64,000 bases of DNA from positions 62,001 to 126,000 of the forward strand of contig NZ_NMQR01000001.1 of the NCBI RefSeq assembly GCF_003545805.1, in the 5' to 3' direction. The stretch comes from Photorhabdus sp. CRCIA-P01. GTDB lineage: Bacteria > Pseudomonadota > Gammaproteobacteria > Enterobacterales > Enterobacteriaceae. Made by a program: the position numbers and the translations under genes. Shown piece by piece: positions 8,394 through 18,585 of this stretch. How positions within the stretch are numbered: the stretch's first letter is position 1; each line of letters opens with the position of its first letter. Under the pieces are notes generated by a model, which searched no databases, was not told where the DNA came from, and saw nothing but the letters and a program-made list of their open reading frames with translations.

Positions 8394-9359
8394 TTAACGA
8401 AATATCTCAAATAACGACATGCCTTTCATATCAGTAAATGTCTTATACGATGCTTGAAGTATTGCTTGTTGTTGATAATAATTCGAAATCGCTGAATTCC
8501 ATTCCACATCAACCAGTTCACTCAAACGGCTCTTATTAGCCAGACTGCGTTCTGCTCCTAAACTATCCAAATCTTCCATTTCTCTCAGTTGTAAACCCAA
8601 TACCGATTCCACCGAAGAGACATTATTCAACGCATTGCGAGTTCCACGGTTGGCTTTATTCAGCAATTCCAGTGCATCATCACGAGTCTTTTGATCTGCC
8701 TCGGCAAATGGCGTTTTCAATGACTGAATCGCCATATCTATCGTTTTAAATATGTCAGATTCACTGGAGCTGCCATCCGGCTCTTTTATCGGATTACTCG
8801 TCGATGAGAGAAATACCTGAGCCCCAGTATGTCCAATGATCATAGAGCGGTTGCTATCTACTTTTTGAGTCAGTTCCTCAGAGCCACCTCGATAGCTAAC
8901 TGCTCCGCTTTTACTCTCATCAAAAGGTTTCACATCCGTTTTATAACCGGCAAAAATATAGCGGCCATTACCATCGGTGGTGTTACCCAAGTTAACCAGT
9001 TGCTCTTTAAATCCTTCCAGTTGAATAGCCAGCGAGTCACGATCTTCATCACTCAATACACCATTCACTGTAGCTACCAGGCTTTCATGAACATTTTGAA
9101 CCACACCAACAACTTTAGATACTACGCTTAATTGCATGGAAATCGCATTCTTGGCAAATGAACGAGCAGTCTTATATTGCTGATTCTGAGCTTCAGCCTG
9201 GGCAACCATCACGCCCTGAGAGGCCGCCATCGGATCATCCGATGGATTTATCACTCTCTGACCACTAGATAGCTGTGTTCCCTGTTGCATCCATTTTGAC
9301 TGGGCAGTAGTAATGCCAACCATTTTCTGGTCGTACAATATATTGGTACTTACGCGCAC
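8394..9359 (-). CDS. flgL: Hook-filament junction protein FlgL
   Basis: FlgL (HAP3) links the hook, via FlgK, to the flagellin filament. The 321-residue product has the flagellin-type N-terminus MRVSTNILYDQKMVGITTAQ, with GQRVINPSDDPMAA, and a C-terminal helix region (SELVDVEWNSAISNYYQQQ) that packs against it. The length matches the family (about 317). It is the second gene of flgKL, but 208 bases separate it from flgK and an ERIC element lies in that gap. Confidence 0.96.
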   Translation of the reverse strand: MRVSTNILYDQKMVGITTAQSKWMQQGTQLSSGQRVINPSDDPMAASQGVMVAQAEAQNQQYKTARSFAKNAISMQLSVVSKVVGVVQNVHESLVATVNGVLSDEDRDSLAIQLEGFKEQLVNLGNTTDGNGRYIFAGYKTDVKPFDESKSGAVSYRGGSEELTQKVDSNRSMIIGHTGAQVFLSSTSNPIKEPDGSSSESDIFKTIDMAIQSLKTPFAEADQKTRDDALELLNKANRGTRNALNNVSSVESVLGLQLREMEDLDSLGAERSLANKSRLSELVDVEWNSAISNYYQQQAILQASYKTFTDMKGMSLFEIFR

Positions 9360-9385
9360 AATATTATTCCTTTTAAATATTCAGC

Positions 9386-9512
9386 TATACCCTTTATCTT
9401 TCAAGCTGCTGCTTTGTTGGCTGCTTTCACTCACCCCAGTCACATCGTTATCTATGCTCCTGGGGATTCGTTCACTTGCCGCCGCGCTGCAACTCGAAAT
9501 CTATTAGGTATA
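9386..9512. repeat. ERIC element, copy 2, inside the flgK-flgL gap
   Basis: A 127-bp ERIC with ends TATACCC and AGGTATA and core GCTCCTGGGGATTCGTTCACTT. It lies between flgK and flgL, so it would be transcribed within the flgKL message and could fold, be processed, or alter flgL expression. Confidence 0.92.
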
Positions 9513-9567
9513 AATGCCAAAAATATCCGAGTATTCTCAGGCTATTTTTTATTAAGTGGCACGTTTA

Positions 9568-11211
9568 TTAGCGACGGAGATCCAAAATGGCATTAAACAA
9601 GGTTGTGGCAGTCTGGACAACTTGCGCATTAGCCAGATAATATTGCTGTAAACTTTGTAATGCGCCGTACTCTTCATCTATATTGACGCCGGAAACCGAC
9701 TGCTGTTCGGCATAAAGCTGTTTAGTAATATTATTCTGAGTTTCTAAATCAACATTCGCCGTGCTAGTCTGGTTACCAATAGTACTGACCATCGAAGCAT
9801 AAGCACCAGAAAATGACGCTTTACCCTCTACCAATTTTTTACTTTGTAATTCAATGAGTTTTTTGGCATTGGCGTTATCACTCGGTCCACTATCTTTAGT
9901 GCCCGCCGCCGCCAATTGTGACGCATCTTTAATATTCACTTCCAGGCCGCCAATAACACCATTAACCGCTTTCAGTGTATATCGGTCATTCTTTTGCGCA
10001 TTGTCTGGATTAATTTCAACCTTTAATCCATCAAATTCCAGAGTATTACCCGTTACTTTGGCAGAAATATCCGCCTTATCAGAGGCACGCTGGATGTTCC
10101 AATTAGACCCATCGTAGCTGAGATGATAATCACTGGCTTTTACCGCTGAGGTATCTGTATATTCCACGTTGAAATCGGCAGAACCTTTATTTTTGCCATT
10201 GGCAATAACATCAGGGTTATTAAATGCGAAGAAGTCTTCACCCGGTTTACCTTTTAAATCAAAACCAGAACGATGAACCTGATTAAATTGATCGCCCAAT
10301 ACCAACGCTAATTGGTTTAACTGATTACGGGAATTATCCAACACTTCACTGCGCGCCCGTAATATGCCGCTTAATTTACCTTTATCAATGTATCTTTCAT
10401 CAATTTCAACAACGCCGCCAAAACCACGATCATAACCTAGTGTAATGCGACTGCTGTCCGTATTGGACGAAATCGCTTCTACTCGGTAGGCGGTTGTCCC
10501 CTGAACTAGCATCGTTCCACCGGCAAAAGTCACATTATAAGCGTCACCGTCCTGCTGAGTCACATTCACACCAACCCGTTCATTCAGTTCATTGACCAAT
10601 TGATCTCGCTGATCCAGTAATGAGTTTGGTTCAGCACTACCACCGCCTCTCATACGGGTAATTTCACCATTGAGTTTAGCAATTTGCTGGGCATAATTAT
10701 TGATGGAATCAACGGAGTCAGTTATTTCCCGGTTAATATTATTTTCCATTTTACGCAGGAAGTCATCTGCACTTTTCAACTGGTTTACCAATCCCTTTGC
10801 TTTACCAATGGCTGTCGTTCTGGCGGCATCATCTTCAGCATTACTGACAACATTTTGTAAACTGGTAAAGAAGTCATCAACGGTGTTTGACAGGTTATTT
10901 GCTTTATCTGCCAGCAAATTATCAATCTTGGAAATTTGCTGAGAATAAGTGGTTAATGCCCCTTGTTTCGCCTGAGCAGCAGAAAATTGTTGATTAATGA
11001 ATTCGTTATATTGACGGTTAATGCTGGTGACAGTAACACCATTTCCGATAAAGCCAACGGACGTCATGGTGCCACCGTTTTGATTGATAACTGTCGATTG
11101 CCGGTTATAACCAGGAACTTTGGCATTTGTGATGTTATTACTCGCGGTCCCCAGAGCAATCTGAGCAGCTTGAAGGCCGCTCATCGCGGTATTAATAAGA
11201 CTGTTGGACAT
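9568..11211 (-). CDS. flgK: Hook-filament junction protein FlgK
   Basis: FlgK (HAP1) is the first junction protein on the hook tip. The 547-residue product equals the E. coli length. The N-terminus is MSNSLINTAMSGLQAAQIAL with TASNNITNAKVPGYNRQ, the rod/hook/HAP axial motif. The C-terminus has VSGVNIDEEYGALQSLQQYY, the conserved axial helix. The frame opens further upstream, to 11262, but ATG 11211 is the family start and is preceded by AAGGATCTT. A sigma-28-type promoter lies at 11303-11329. Confidence 0.97.
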   Translation of the reverse strand: MSNSLINTAMSGLQAAQIALGTASNNITNAKVPGYNRQSTVINQNGGTMTSVGFIGNGVTVTSINRQYNEFINQQFSAAQAKQGALTTYSQQISKIDNLLADKANNLSNTVDDFFTSLQNVVSNAEDDAARTTAIGKAKGLVNQLKSADDFLRKMENNINREITDSVDSINNYAQQIAKLNGEITRMRGGGSAEPNSLLDQRDQLVNELNERVGVNVTQQDGDAYNVTFAGGTMLVQGTTAYRVEAISSNTDSSRITLGYDRGFGGVVEIDERYIDKGKLSGILRARSEVLDNSRNQLNQLALVLGDQFNQVHRSGFDLKGKPGEDFFAFNNPDVIANGKNKGSADFNVEYTDTSAVKASDYHLSYDGSNWNIQRASDKADISAKVTGNTLEFDGLKVEINPDNAQKNDRYTLKAVNGVIGGLEVNIKDASQLAAAGTKDSGPSDNANAKKLIELQSKKLVEGKASFSGAYASMVSTIGNQTSTANVDLETQNNITKQLYAEQQSVSGVNIDEEYGALQSLQQYYLANAQVVQTATTLFNAILDLRR

Positions 11212-11302
11212 CAGAAGATCCTTTTGCGTTTTATTTATGTCTCCGCTGGCGGCGGCAAACAATCTTTCAGATAGCTAAAAACAATGTCTGAACTGCTTTA
11301 AT

Positions 11303-11329
11303 TTATCGGCTGAACTCAATAAAACTTGA
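11303..11329 (-). promoter_or_regulatory. Sigma-28 (FliA) promoter for flgKL
   Basis: On the minus strand TCAA, 15 bases, then GCCGATAA. This matches the FliA consensus TAAA-N15-GCCGATAA with one mismatch. It sits about 90 bases upstream of the flgK ATG, consistent with class 3 (late) flagellar control, held off by FlgM until the hook is finished. Confidence 0.8.
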
Positions 11330-11341
11330 GCAAAATAGAGA

Positions 11342-12283
11342 TCAGAATAGTTTACTCAAATCGTAGGTATACGCTTTCACCGCCTGTTCTCCAGCACCTT
11401 TTAGCTGTTGAATAACTGAGACCAGTTTTTTCGCATATCCAGGATCCGTTGCATAACCTGCCTGTTGCAAGGAATAAGCCCCTTGCTCCGGAGTAACAGA
11501 GCGGGCAACCTTGGCGTAACGGGGATTTTCCGTCAGCAATTTGACGTAATCCGCAATCGCTTCGATATAAGAACCATAAACACGGAAATTATCCTTCATT
11601 TTCTGTGGCTCACCGTTGATATATTCTGTGGTCAAAATATTGGTTACCGGCCCTTTCCAGCCTTTACCCGCCTTAATACCAAACAGATTATGGCTTGACT
11701 TACCATCGGCAGTCAGAATCTCTCTTTGCCCCCAACCCGACTCCAATGCAGCCTGAGCAATAATCAACAAATGAGGAATGCCAGTGCGTTGGCTAGCTAT
11801 TTGGGCAGGGTGCGAGAGCGTGGATACAAAGTTCGTACTGTTCAGCGGTAGTGGTTTTGGCGCCGCCTCGGGCTTCGGCACAGTTCGACGTATAAACTGC
11901 TCAAGCGCCTGCCTTGGCAAAGTTTGCAAAACTTCGTTGTCCGCGGTCATGGGTATCTTGCCCGCTATTTCGCTGGGGGCGGTTTTAGTATTAGAAAGCT
12001 GTTTGAGTATCATATCGGCAAAACCTAGCCCCTTCCGAGCAATATTCTGCGCGATTTGCTGATCGTATATCGACGTATAGAGGTGGGTCTGTTCACTGCT
12101 CAACATGCCATCTTTAGGCAGGGCCGAACGCATACTTTTCAACATCATCTGAACAAAGAGCCCTTCCATTTGTTGGGCTACTTGCCGTAGCCCTTGTTGC
12201 GGATCTTTTGTCAGATTGGCTTTCAATGTGTTAACCGACTGTACATCATAAGCTGCCCCGGACAGGGTTAAAAAATCACTCAT
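11342..12283 (-). CDS. flgJ: Flagellar rod cap / muramidase FlgJ
   Basis: FlgJ caps the growing rod in the periplasm and opens the peptidoglycan. The 313-residue product has the N-terminal rod-cap domain (QMEGLFVQMMLKSMRSALP, with SSEQTHLYTSIYDQQIAQ) and a C-terminal glucosaminidase domain near residues 165-300, with LIIAQAALESGWGQREI containing the catalytic glutamate. The start at 12283 shares one base with the flgI stop (TGATG), so translation is coupled. An upstream in-frame ATG at 12313 is less likely. Confidence 0.96.
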   Translation of the reverse strand: MSDFLTLSGAAYDVQSVNTLKANLTKDPQQGLRQVAQQMEGLFVQMMLKSMRSALPKDGMLSSEQTHLYTSIYDQQIAQNIARKGLGFADMILKQLSNTKTAPSEIAGKIPMTADNEVLQTLPRQALEQFIRRTVPKPEAAPKPLPLNSTNFVSTLSHPAQIASQRTGIPHLLIIAQAALESGWGQREILTADGKSSHNLFGIKAGKGWKGPVTNILTTEYINGEPQKMKDNFRVYGSYIEAIADYVKLLTENPRYAKVARSVTPEQGAYSLQQAGYATDPGYAKKLVSVIQQLKGAGEQAVKAYTYDLSKLF

Positions 12284-13392
12284 CAAATGATCTCCAGTCT
12301 CGCCCGCAGACAACCCGCACTTTCCATTGCCTGTAAGATTGACATTAAATCATTCGGTGTCGCACCCAATGAATTCAGTGCCTGAATAACATGGCTCAGA
12401 CTTGCACTGGCATTAACCTGCTGCAATGCGCCACCTTGTTCACGAACAGCGACACCAGGATTACGGGTGACAACGGTACTACCACCTGCTAACGGCGTAT
12501 TGGGCTGATTAACAACCACCTGATTCTCAACCGTCACAGAAAGGTTTCCCTGAGCAACAGCACAGCTATCCAGCATCACATTGCGGTTCATCACCACAGA
12601 GCCGGTACGAGAGTTGATAATCACTTTGGCATCACCGACATCAACACGGACAGTCAGGTTCTGCACATGAGAAAGAAATTTAACCTGCTCACTTTTGTCC
12701 CTCGGCATACGCAATTGTACCGTGCGGGCATCCAGCGGCGTTGCTGTCCCGGTTCCGCCCATACGGTTGATCGTATCGCTGATTTGCTGAGCAAGAGAGA
12801 AGTCTTCGTTATTTAATTGAAGATTCAGGATGCCATTTTCACCAAACTGTGTAGGTAATTCACGTTCAATCACTGCGCCGTTACTAATTCGGCCCCCCGC
12901 AAGCTGATTAACTTTCACGCTGCTGCCACCCGCGCTGGCACCGGCACCGCCGACCAAAATATTACCCTGTGCCAGAGCATAGACCTGATTATCAACACCC
13001 TTTAGTGGTGTCATCAACAAGGTACCACCACGTAAACTTTTAGCGTTCCCTAGCGAAGAAACCACCACATCAATATTCTGCCCAGTACGACCAAACGGCG
13101 GTAACTTCGCGGTGACCATCACGGCAGCCACGTTTTTCAACTGCATATTGGTTCCCGGAGGAACGGTAATCCCCAACTGGGATAACATGTTACTTAAACT
13201 CTGGGTGGTAAATGGCGTCTGAGTGGTTTGGTCACCAGTTCCATCCAGCCCAACCACTAATCCATAACCAATCAACGCATTTTCCCTCACCCCTTGCACC
13301 GTGGTGAGATCACGGATACGTTCTGCCGATGCAGTCGTTGTCATCAGAGCCAGCAATACAAGAAGAAGGCTAACAGCACATTGTTTTATCAT
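12283..13392 (-). CDS. flgI: Flagellar P-ring protein FlgI
   Basis: FlgI forms the P-ring around the rod in the peptidoglycan layer. The 369-residue product begins with a Sec signal peptide ending [12 protein letters not shown], then the conserved [20 protein letters not shown]. The C-terminus has a [20 protein letters not shown] motif and ends in LEII. Two start codons are possible: ATG 13398 directly abuts AAGGGG, whereas ATG 13392 has it at a normal distance and is preferred. It lies between flgH (12 bases or so upstream) and flgJ. Confidence 0.97.
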   Translation of the reverse strand: MIKQCAVSLLLVLLALMTTTASAERIRDLTTVQGVRENALIGYGLVVGLDGTGDQTTQTPFTTQSLSNMLSQLGITVPPGTNMQLKNVAAVMVTAKLPPFGRTGQNIDVVVSSLGNAKSLRGGTLLMTPLKGVDNQVYALAQGNILVGGAGASAGGSSVKVNQLAGGRISNGAVIERELPTQFGENGILNLQLNNEDFSLAQQISDTINRMGGTGTATPLDARTVQLRMPRDKSEQVKFLSHVQNLTVRVDVGDAKVIINSRTGSVVMNRNVMLDSCAVAQGNLSVTVENQVVVNQPNTPLAGGSTVVTRNPGVAVREQGGALQQVNASASLSHVIQALNSLGATPNDLMSILQAMESAGCLRARLEII

Positions 13393-13404
13393 CACCATCC
13401 CCTT

Positions 13405-14094
13405 TTAAAACGGTGCAACATTCAGGAAGAAACGCTGTAACCATCCCATGTTCTGCGCTTCATTAATATATCCATTCCCCACATATTCAATGCGAGCATC
13501 AGCGACCTGATTGGAACTAACCGTGTTATTAGCATTAATTGTCCGTGGATTAACCACACCGGAGAAACGGATGAATTCCGTTCCCTGATTGATAGCAATC
13601 TGCTTTTCACCGACAACATGTAAGTTGCCATTTGCCAGTAACCGATCGACCGTCACGGTAATCGTCCCTCTGAACGTATTATTGGCATTAGCGCCGCCTC
13701 TCCCACTGAAAGTATTTTCACCTTCCATTTCTAAATCGGTTTTATTTCCACCAATTAGCCCGCTAAGAAAACGGGGAGTCAGTGCGGCGGAAAATGTGTT
13801 TTTTCCATTACGGCTGGCATTGGCCGAAGAATTCTTACTGGCGCTGACATTTTCCTGCAATGTAATCGTCAGGGTATCGCCAATATTTCGTGGTCGGCGA
13901 TCTTCAAATAGCGGCTGATAACCATAATAAATAGGCTGTACTACTTGAAAAATAGCGCCATTAGGGACCGGCGCGGTTGTCACGGAAGGTGCCGCGGTGG
14001 TTGCCCCCTCAACCAGGGGTTTTTGCGGTATATACGCACAGCCCGTTAGTGACAATACTGCCAGTGCTATGCTACAACGCCATTTGTTCGCCAC
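13405..14094 (-). CDS. flgH: Flagellar L-ring lipoprotein FlgH
   Basis: FlgH is the outer-membrane L-ring lipoprotein. The lipobox LTGC and downstream segments [20 protein letters not shown] and [19 protein letters not shown] match the family; it ends ...[15 protein letters not shown]. The frame is open to an ATG at 14157, which would place the lipidated cysteine at residue 40, unusually far in. A GTG at 14094 puts it at residue 19 after a short basic n-region (ANKWR) and gives 229 residues, close to the 232 of E. coli, so I prefer it. The choice is an inference. Confidence 0.93.
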   Translation of the reverse strand: MANKWRCSIALAVLSLTGCAYIPQKPLVEGATTAAPSVTTAPVPNGAIFQVVQPIYYGYQPLFEDRRPRNIGDTLTITLQENVSASKNSSANASRNGKNTFSAALTPRFLSGLIGGNKTDLEMEGENTFSGRGGANANNTFRGTITVTVDRLLANGNLHVVGEKQIAINQGTEFIRFSGVVNPRTINANNTVSSNQVADARIEYVGNGYINEAQNMGWLQRFFLNVAPF

Positions 14095-14231
14095 ATTTTT
14101 CCGTAAATGGCGAAACTGACAAACAGTGCTGGTCTCGGCAACAGCCATTGTATCCATCTTCGATGCTCTTAATTTATCTCTGAATAACGGGGAAACTGAG
14201 TGTTCCCCCGCAGTTCTGATTGACGATTAGG

Positions 14232-15014
14232 TTATAACTGAGTCAGTTTTTGTAGCATCTGATCAGACGTCGACACCGCCTTACTGTTAACTTCATAAGC
14301 ACGTTGCGTCTGAATCATGTTGACCAATTCTTCAGCGATATTGACGTTAGATGTTTCTACATATTTATGCTGGAGCAACCCAGCGCCATTTATTCCTGGT
14401 GCATTTTCAATCGGTACGCCAGAGCTGCTAGTCTCTACATAAAGGTTTTCACCAATACTTTCTAACCCGCTGTCATTGATAAAAGTTGTCAGGGTAAATT
14501 GACCGACTTGCTGAGGTGCCGATTGCCCCTGTACCTTCACACTGACAACACCATCACGGCTAATGGTGAGATCTGTCGCGTTATCAGGAATGGTAACGGT
14601 AGGGAATATCAAAAAACCACTAGCGGTTGTCAACTGCCCGTTTTGATCTTCCTGAAATGAACCATCACGGGTATAGGCGCTGGTACCATCAGGTAACTGA
14701 ACCTGAAAGAATCCCTTTCCTCTAATGGCAACATTATGACTGTTATTAGTTTCAGATAAGTTTCCCTGACTATGTATCCGTTCTGTTGCTACCGGACGCA
14801 CCCCGGTACCTATCTGTAAACCAGAAGGTAGGCGGGTTTGTTCCGAGGACATCGCCCCTGGTTGACGAATGGTCTGGTAAAGCAGATCTTCAAAAACGGC
14901 ACGCTGGCGTTTAAAACCATTGGTGCTGACGTTTGCCAGATTGTTGGCAATCACATCCATATTGGTTTGCTGGGCATCCAGCCCAGTTTTAGCAATCCAT
15001 AATGATCGGATCAT
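14232..15014 (-). CDS. flgG: Flagellar distal rod protein FlgG
   Basis: FlgG builds the distal rod that the L and P rings surround. The 260-residue product matches the family length, with the axial N-terminus [40 protein letters not shown], and C-terminus [20 protein letters not shown]. It lies 23 bases after flgF; the gap to flgH is about 137 bases, with no other gene. Confidence 0.97.
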   Translation of the reverse strand: MIRSLWIAKTGLDAQQTNMDVIANNLANVSTNGFKRQRAVFEDLLYQTIRQPGAMSSEQTRLPSGLQIGTGVRPVATERIHSQGNLSETNNSHNVAIRGKGFFQVQLPDGTSAYTRDGSFQEDQNGQLTTASGFLIFPTVTIPDNATDLTISRDGVVSVKVQGQSAPQQVGQFTLTTFINDSGLESIGENLYVETSSSGVPIENAPGINGAGLLQHKYVETSNVNIAEELVNMIQTQRAYEVNSKAVSTSDQMLQKLTQL

Positions 15015-15037
15015 CGGTTTTATCCTCTGTGTCTAAA

Positions 15038-15793
15038 TCAACTCATTGATAAAAGTTGATTAGCACGTTGTGCATTCTCATCTGAGCTATGGATGACTTT
15101 CATCTGCATTTCAAAACGACGGGCGTTGTCAATCATACTCACCATGCTTTCCATCGGGTTGACGTTACTTCCTTCAAGCGTACCGGGCATTAATTTCACC
15201 TCATCGCTGGCAGGCAAGACATTACCCTGTAATTCCTGGGCTTGCTCAGTCATACGGAAAAGACCATCATCGCCACGAACTAGCTGATTGTTCTCAGGCT
15301 TCACCATTTTCAATTTGCCAAGTTGCCCCAGTAAAGTTGGCGGATCACCGGCAACCAAGGCAGAGATCGAGCCATCAGCCGCCAGAGTTAATTCAGCTTG
15401 TGGCGGAACATCGATCGGGCCGTTCTCACTCATCAGCAAGTTACCCTGAATAGTTAACTGACCGTCCGCTGAAATTTGAATGCTGCCGTTACGGGTATAA
15501 GCCTCAGAACCATCTTCAAGCTGAACCGCCAGATATCCCCCCTGCCCGATAGCTACGTCCAATGGACGGGAGGTGTAATTCATCGGCCCCTGACGATTGT
15601 CAGTGCCCGGCGTTGAAGCCACGACCAAAGTTCGGGTATTAAAAGCAGCCCCTTCAATAGGCACCGCTCGCAACGCAGCCAGTTGCGCTTTAAAACCCGG
15701 CGTCGATGCATTAGCCAGGTTATTTGCCGTCACTGCCTGATGTTCTAGTGTCTGACGGGCGCCGCCCATTGCGGTATAAATGACATGATCCAT
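15038..15793 (-). CDS. flgF: Flagellar proximal rod protein FlgF
   Basis: FlgF is a proximal rod subunit. The 251-residue product begins MDHVIYTAMGGARQTLEHQA with NNLANASTPGFKAQLAALRA, and ends with the axial helix SNVNPMESMVSMIDNARRFE. This Met-Asp-His start and AMGGARQTLEHQA are specific to FlgF. It sits between flgE and flgG with an 18-base upstream gap. Confidence 0.97.
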   Translation of the reverse strand: MDHVIYTAMGGARQTLEHQAVTANNLANASTPGFKAQLAALRAVPIEGAAFNTRTLVVASTPGTDNRQGPMNYTSRPLDVAIGQGGYLAVQLEDGSEAYTRNGSIQISADGQLTIQGNLLMSENGPIDVPPQAELTLAADGSISALVAGDPPTLLGQLGKLKMVKPENNQLVRGDDGLFRMTEQAQELQGNVLPASDEVKLMPGTLEGSNVNPMESMVSMIDNARRFEMQMKVIHSSDENAQRANQLLSMS

Positions 15794-15811
15794 AATGCTA
15801 TCCTGAAACTA

Positions 15812-17026
15812 TCAGCGCATGCTGACCAGAGTTTGCAGGATCTGATCCTGAGTTTTAATGGTCTGCGCACTGGATTGATAGTTGCGCTGAGCCACGATCA
15901 TATTAACCAGTTCTTGGCTCATATCGACATTGGATGCTTCCAACGAGCCACTGAGCAATTTGCCAAAACCGCCAGAATCCGCAATGCCAACCACTGGGCT
16001 ACCTGAAGCACTCGTCTCTACCCAAACGTTGTCACCCTTCGCTGCCAGCCCTTCTGGGTTAGCAAAGTTAGTCAGAACGATCTGACCTAATAATTGGGAT
16101 TGCTCATTGGTATAGGTGCCGATGACACGGCCATCTTGCTCAATACGGTAGCCCTTGAATTCACCTGCGGCATAACCGTCTTGCTTGGGTGCTGATATGC
16201 TATCAGTATCAATCTTTTGCTGTTTACTGCCATTAAAATCAATCGTGATATCAGCGGCATTAGAACCATTCAGAGAAGGAACATTAAATGTAAACTGATT
16301 ATTGTCACCAATCAGTTTACCATTGCCATCAAATTTCAACGTCCCCAACGAAGCGGCTTTAGCGCCCTCAACCGCACTATCCTGAGCATGAACCTGCCAT
16401 TCGTTATCGTTCGTTTTCACAAAGAAAACCTGGATAACATGTGGGTTACCCAAGCTATCAAAGGTAGTAACACTGGTAGGATAGTTATAAGAATCCTTAT
16501 TTTCTGGCGAGAAAGCATCTGTCGGTTTTTTATGCATCGAATTAAGGTTGGCTGTCATCGTCACCTGAGTTGTTGCTTTAGCCATCAATATACCTTGAGG
16601 TATTGTAATCGGCTCTGGGTTAGCCCCTTTCTGAATCTCCGGCGCACCGCCATTGACACCGACCGCGGGATAGCCTGTCAATTTCATGCCTTGCATGTTG
16701 ATAATATTGCGGTTCTCATCCATCTTGAATTGACCGTTACGGGAATAGTAAATCCCACCATCACCCCCTTGCATACGGAAAAAACCATTCTGAGTGATCG
16801 CCAGATCAAGTGGGCGATTAGTCGTTGTCGGCGTACCATCTTTAAAATTCTGATTAACACCCGATATTTTTACCCCCAGCCCCACCTGAGAACCGGCAAA
16901 AATGTCAGAAAAAGCAACCGTACTGGATTTAAAACCATATGTCGCCGCGTTAGCAATATTATTACCAATAACATCCAAATTACCTGCCGCGGCATTCAAA
17001 CCACTTACTGCTTGTGAAAAAGCCAT
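15812..17026 (-). CDS. flgE: Flagellar hook protein FlgE
   Basis: FlgE polymerises into the hook. The 404-residue product matches the enterobacterial size (402 in E. coli). It starts MAFSQAVSGLNAAAGNLDVI with NNIANAATYGFKSSTVAFSD, has the hook-specific YYSRNGQFKMDENRNI region, and ends SQELVNMIVAQRNYQSSAQT. It is followed by flgF and preceded by the hook cap gene flgD. Confidence 0.98.
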   Translation of the reverse strand: MAFSQAVSGLNAAAGNLDVIGNNIANAATYGFKSSTVAFSDIFAGSQVGLGVKISGVNQNFKDGTPTTTNRPLDLAITQNGFFRMQGGDGGIYYSRNGQFKMDENRNIINMQGMKLTGYPAVGVNGGAPEIQKGANPEPITIPQGILMAKATTQVTMTANLNSMHKKPTDAFSPENKDSYNYPTSVTTFDSLGNPHVIQVFFVKTNDNEWQVHAQDSAVEGAKAASLGTLKFDGNGKLIGDNNQFTFNVPSLNGSNAADITIDFNGSKQQKIDTDSISAPKQDGYAAGEFKGYRIEQDGRVIGTYTNEQSQLLGQIVLTNFANPEGLAAKGDNVWVETSASGSPVVGIADSGGFGKLLSGSLEASNVDMSQELVNMIVAQRNYQSSAQTIKTQDQILQTLVSMR

Positions 17027-17053
17027 ACTATTCTCCGTTAAAATTCTTGTTGG

Positions 17054-17749
17054 TTAAAGAATCTGACGTATCTGATCCATTGTGACAGTACCGATCCGTC
17101 CTAAATCTAACTTAGCGCCGTCCGCGTCACGAGTAACGCCCTTCACCTCCGCGGACCTCAATGGCTGAAACACTCTCTGCTCGCCTTGATAGCTAGCAGT
17201 AATGGTGAAGTTATAAGCGCCATCCTCAACATGAGTGCCATCTTCTTTTTTGCCATCCCAAGGGGGGAAACTATGGACACCCGCTTCCAATCCACCAATA
17301 TCAATTTGGTGTACAACAGTCCCTTGTTTATCAGTAATGGTGACTTTCACACTATCCGCGGGCCTTTCCAACTCAATACCAAATGGTGTGGTACTGACGT
17401 TCCCAGACTCTTTGTTTAAACCAGACAAAATGGTATTCCCAGGAATCATCACTTTCCGTCCAATCAGAGCCGATGCCTGTACAGGCTGATTATTATTTAT
17501 CTGACCAACAATCGACCCCAGGGTGGTATTCAGCTTTTCGATCCCCGCGAGTGTGTTAATCTGCGCCAAATGGGAGGTCAGCTCATTGTTCTTCATCGGG
17601 TTAGTTGGATCTTGATTTTTCATTTGCGCGACCAGCAATTTCATGAAGTTGCTATTCAGCTCTTCACTACCCTTTTTCTTGCTGGCCAATGCTGACTCTC
17701 CAACAATCGTGTTATTCAGTGATTCATTCACTGAACTGGTAATAGCCAT
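17054..17749 (-). CDS. flgD: Hook cap / assembly scaffold FlgD
   Basis: FlgD caps the growing hook and directs FlgE polymerisation. The 231-residue product contains NSNFMKLLVAQMKNQDPTNP and NNELTSHLAQINTLAGIEKL, typical of the N-terminal FlgD domain, then the FLG/FN3-like C-terminal part with WDGKKEDGTHVEDGAYNFTI. It lies between flgC and flgE in the rod-hook operon. Confidence 0.97.
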   Translation of the reverse strand: MAITSSVNESLNNTIVGESALASKKKGSEELNSNFMKLLVAQMKNQDPTNPMKNNELTSHLAQINTLAGIEKLNTTLGSIVGQINNNQPVQASALIGRKVMIPGNTILSGLNKESGNVSTTPFGIELERPADSVKVTITDKQGTVVHQIDIGGLEAGVHSFPPWDGKKEDGTHVEDGAYNFTITASYQGEQRVFQPLRSAEVKGVTRDADGAKLDLGRIGTVTMDQIRQIL

Positions 17750-17761
17750 GAGTCACTCCTG

Positions 17762-18166
17762 TTACTGACCTAACGTTAATGTTTTCAGCATTATCGATTT
17801 AGTGGTATTAAGCACCTCAACGTTGGCTTGATAGCTACGAGAAGCCGAGATGGTGTTAATCATTTCTCCGACCACATCAACGTTTGGCATCCGCACATAA
17901 CCCTTTTCATCCGCCAATGGGTGTCCCGGCTGATACTCAAGGCGGAAAGGAGTGAGATCATCCACAATTTCACTGACCCGCACACCGCCTGTTTCCTGCC
18001 CTACTGGTGCAGCCACTCGAAAAACTACCTGTTTAGCCCGGTATGGCTGACCATCAGGCCCCGCAACACTATCAGCATTCGCCATATTACTGGCACTGAC
18101 ATTTAATCGCTGGGATTGCGCTGATAATGCCGAGCCGGCAATATCAAAAACACTGAGTAAAGACAT
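17762..18166 (-). CDS. flgC: Flagellar proximal rod protein FlgC
   Basis: FlgC is a proximal rod subunit. The 134 residues equal the E. coli length. The N-terminus is [20 protein letters not shown] with [14 protein letters not shown], and the end is [20 protein letters not shown]. It starts 5 bases after the flgB stop. Confidence 0.97.
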   Translation of the reverse strand: MSLLSVFDIAGSALSAQSQRLNVSASNMANADSVAGPDGQPYRAKQVVFRVAAPVGQETGGVRVSEIVDDLTPFRLEYQPGHPLADEKGYVRMPNVDVVGEMINTISASRSYQANVEVLNTTKSIMLKTLTLGQ

Positions 18167-18171
18167 GGCCT

Positions 18172-18585
18172 TTATCCTTGCTGTAAGACTGACATCATGC
18201 TTTTAACCTGAGAGCTGGTCGCTGTCAGTTCAGCCTGATATTTCAGGCTGTTATCCATAAAATTGCCACGTTCCATATCCATATCCACCGTGTTGCCATC
18301 CATCGCTGGCTGATAAGGCACCCGATACAGTAAATCCATCTCCATTCTCTTCTGAGGCTGAATAGGAATATGCCGATCGGATGTCAGCGTCAGCCCAATC
18401 CCGTTTCCGGTGACCCGACCGTGTGCAATGGTTTTTTTCAGTTGTGTAGCGAAATCAATATCCCGCGCCTGATAGCCAGGCGTATCCGCATTGGCGATAT
18501 TAGCGGACAATATTTCTTGTCGCCGTGTTCGCAATGACAAAGCTTCCTGCTGAAAATGAAAGGCTGCATCTAATTTATCGAGCAT
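18172..18585 (-). CDS. flgB: Flagellar proximal rod protein FlgB
   Basis: FlgB is the first gene of the flgBCDEFGHIJ operon and a proximal rod protein. The 137-residue product has [20 protein letters not shown] with GYQARDIDF, and C-terminal [20 protein letters not shown]. It is divergent from flgA across 221 bases that must hold both class 2 promoters. Confidence 0.97.
   Translation of the reverse strand: MLDKLDAAFHFQQEALSLRTRRQEILSANIANADTPGYQARDIDFATQLKKTIAHGRVTGNGIGLTLTSDRHIPIQPQKRMEMDLLYRVPYQPAMDGNTVDMDMERGNFMDNSLKYQAELTATSSQVKSMMSVLQQG

Noticed and set aside
9414-9596. Small open frame across the flgK-flgL gap
   Set aside because: Most of it is ERIC sequence; the same peptide appears wherever an ERIC occurs in that frame.
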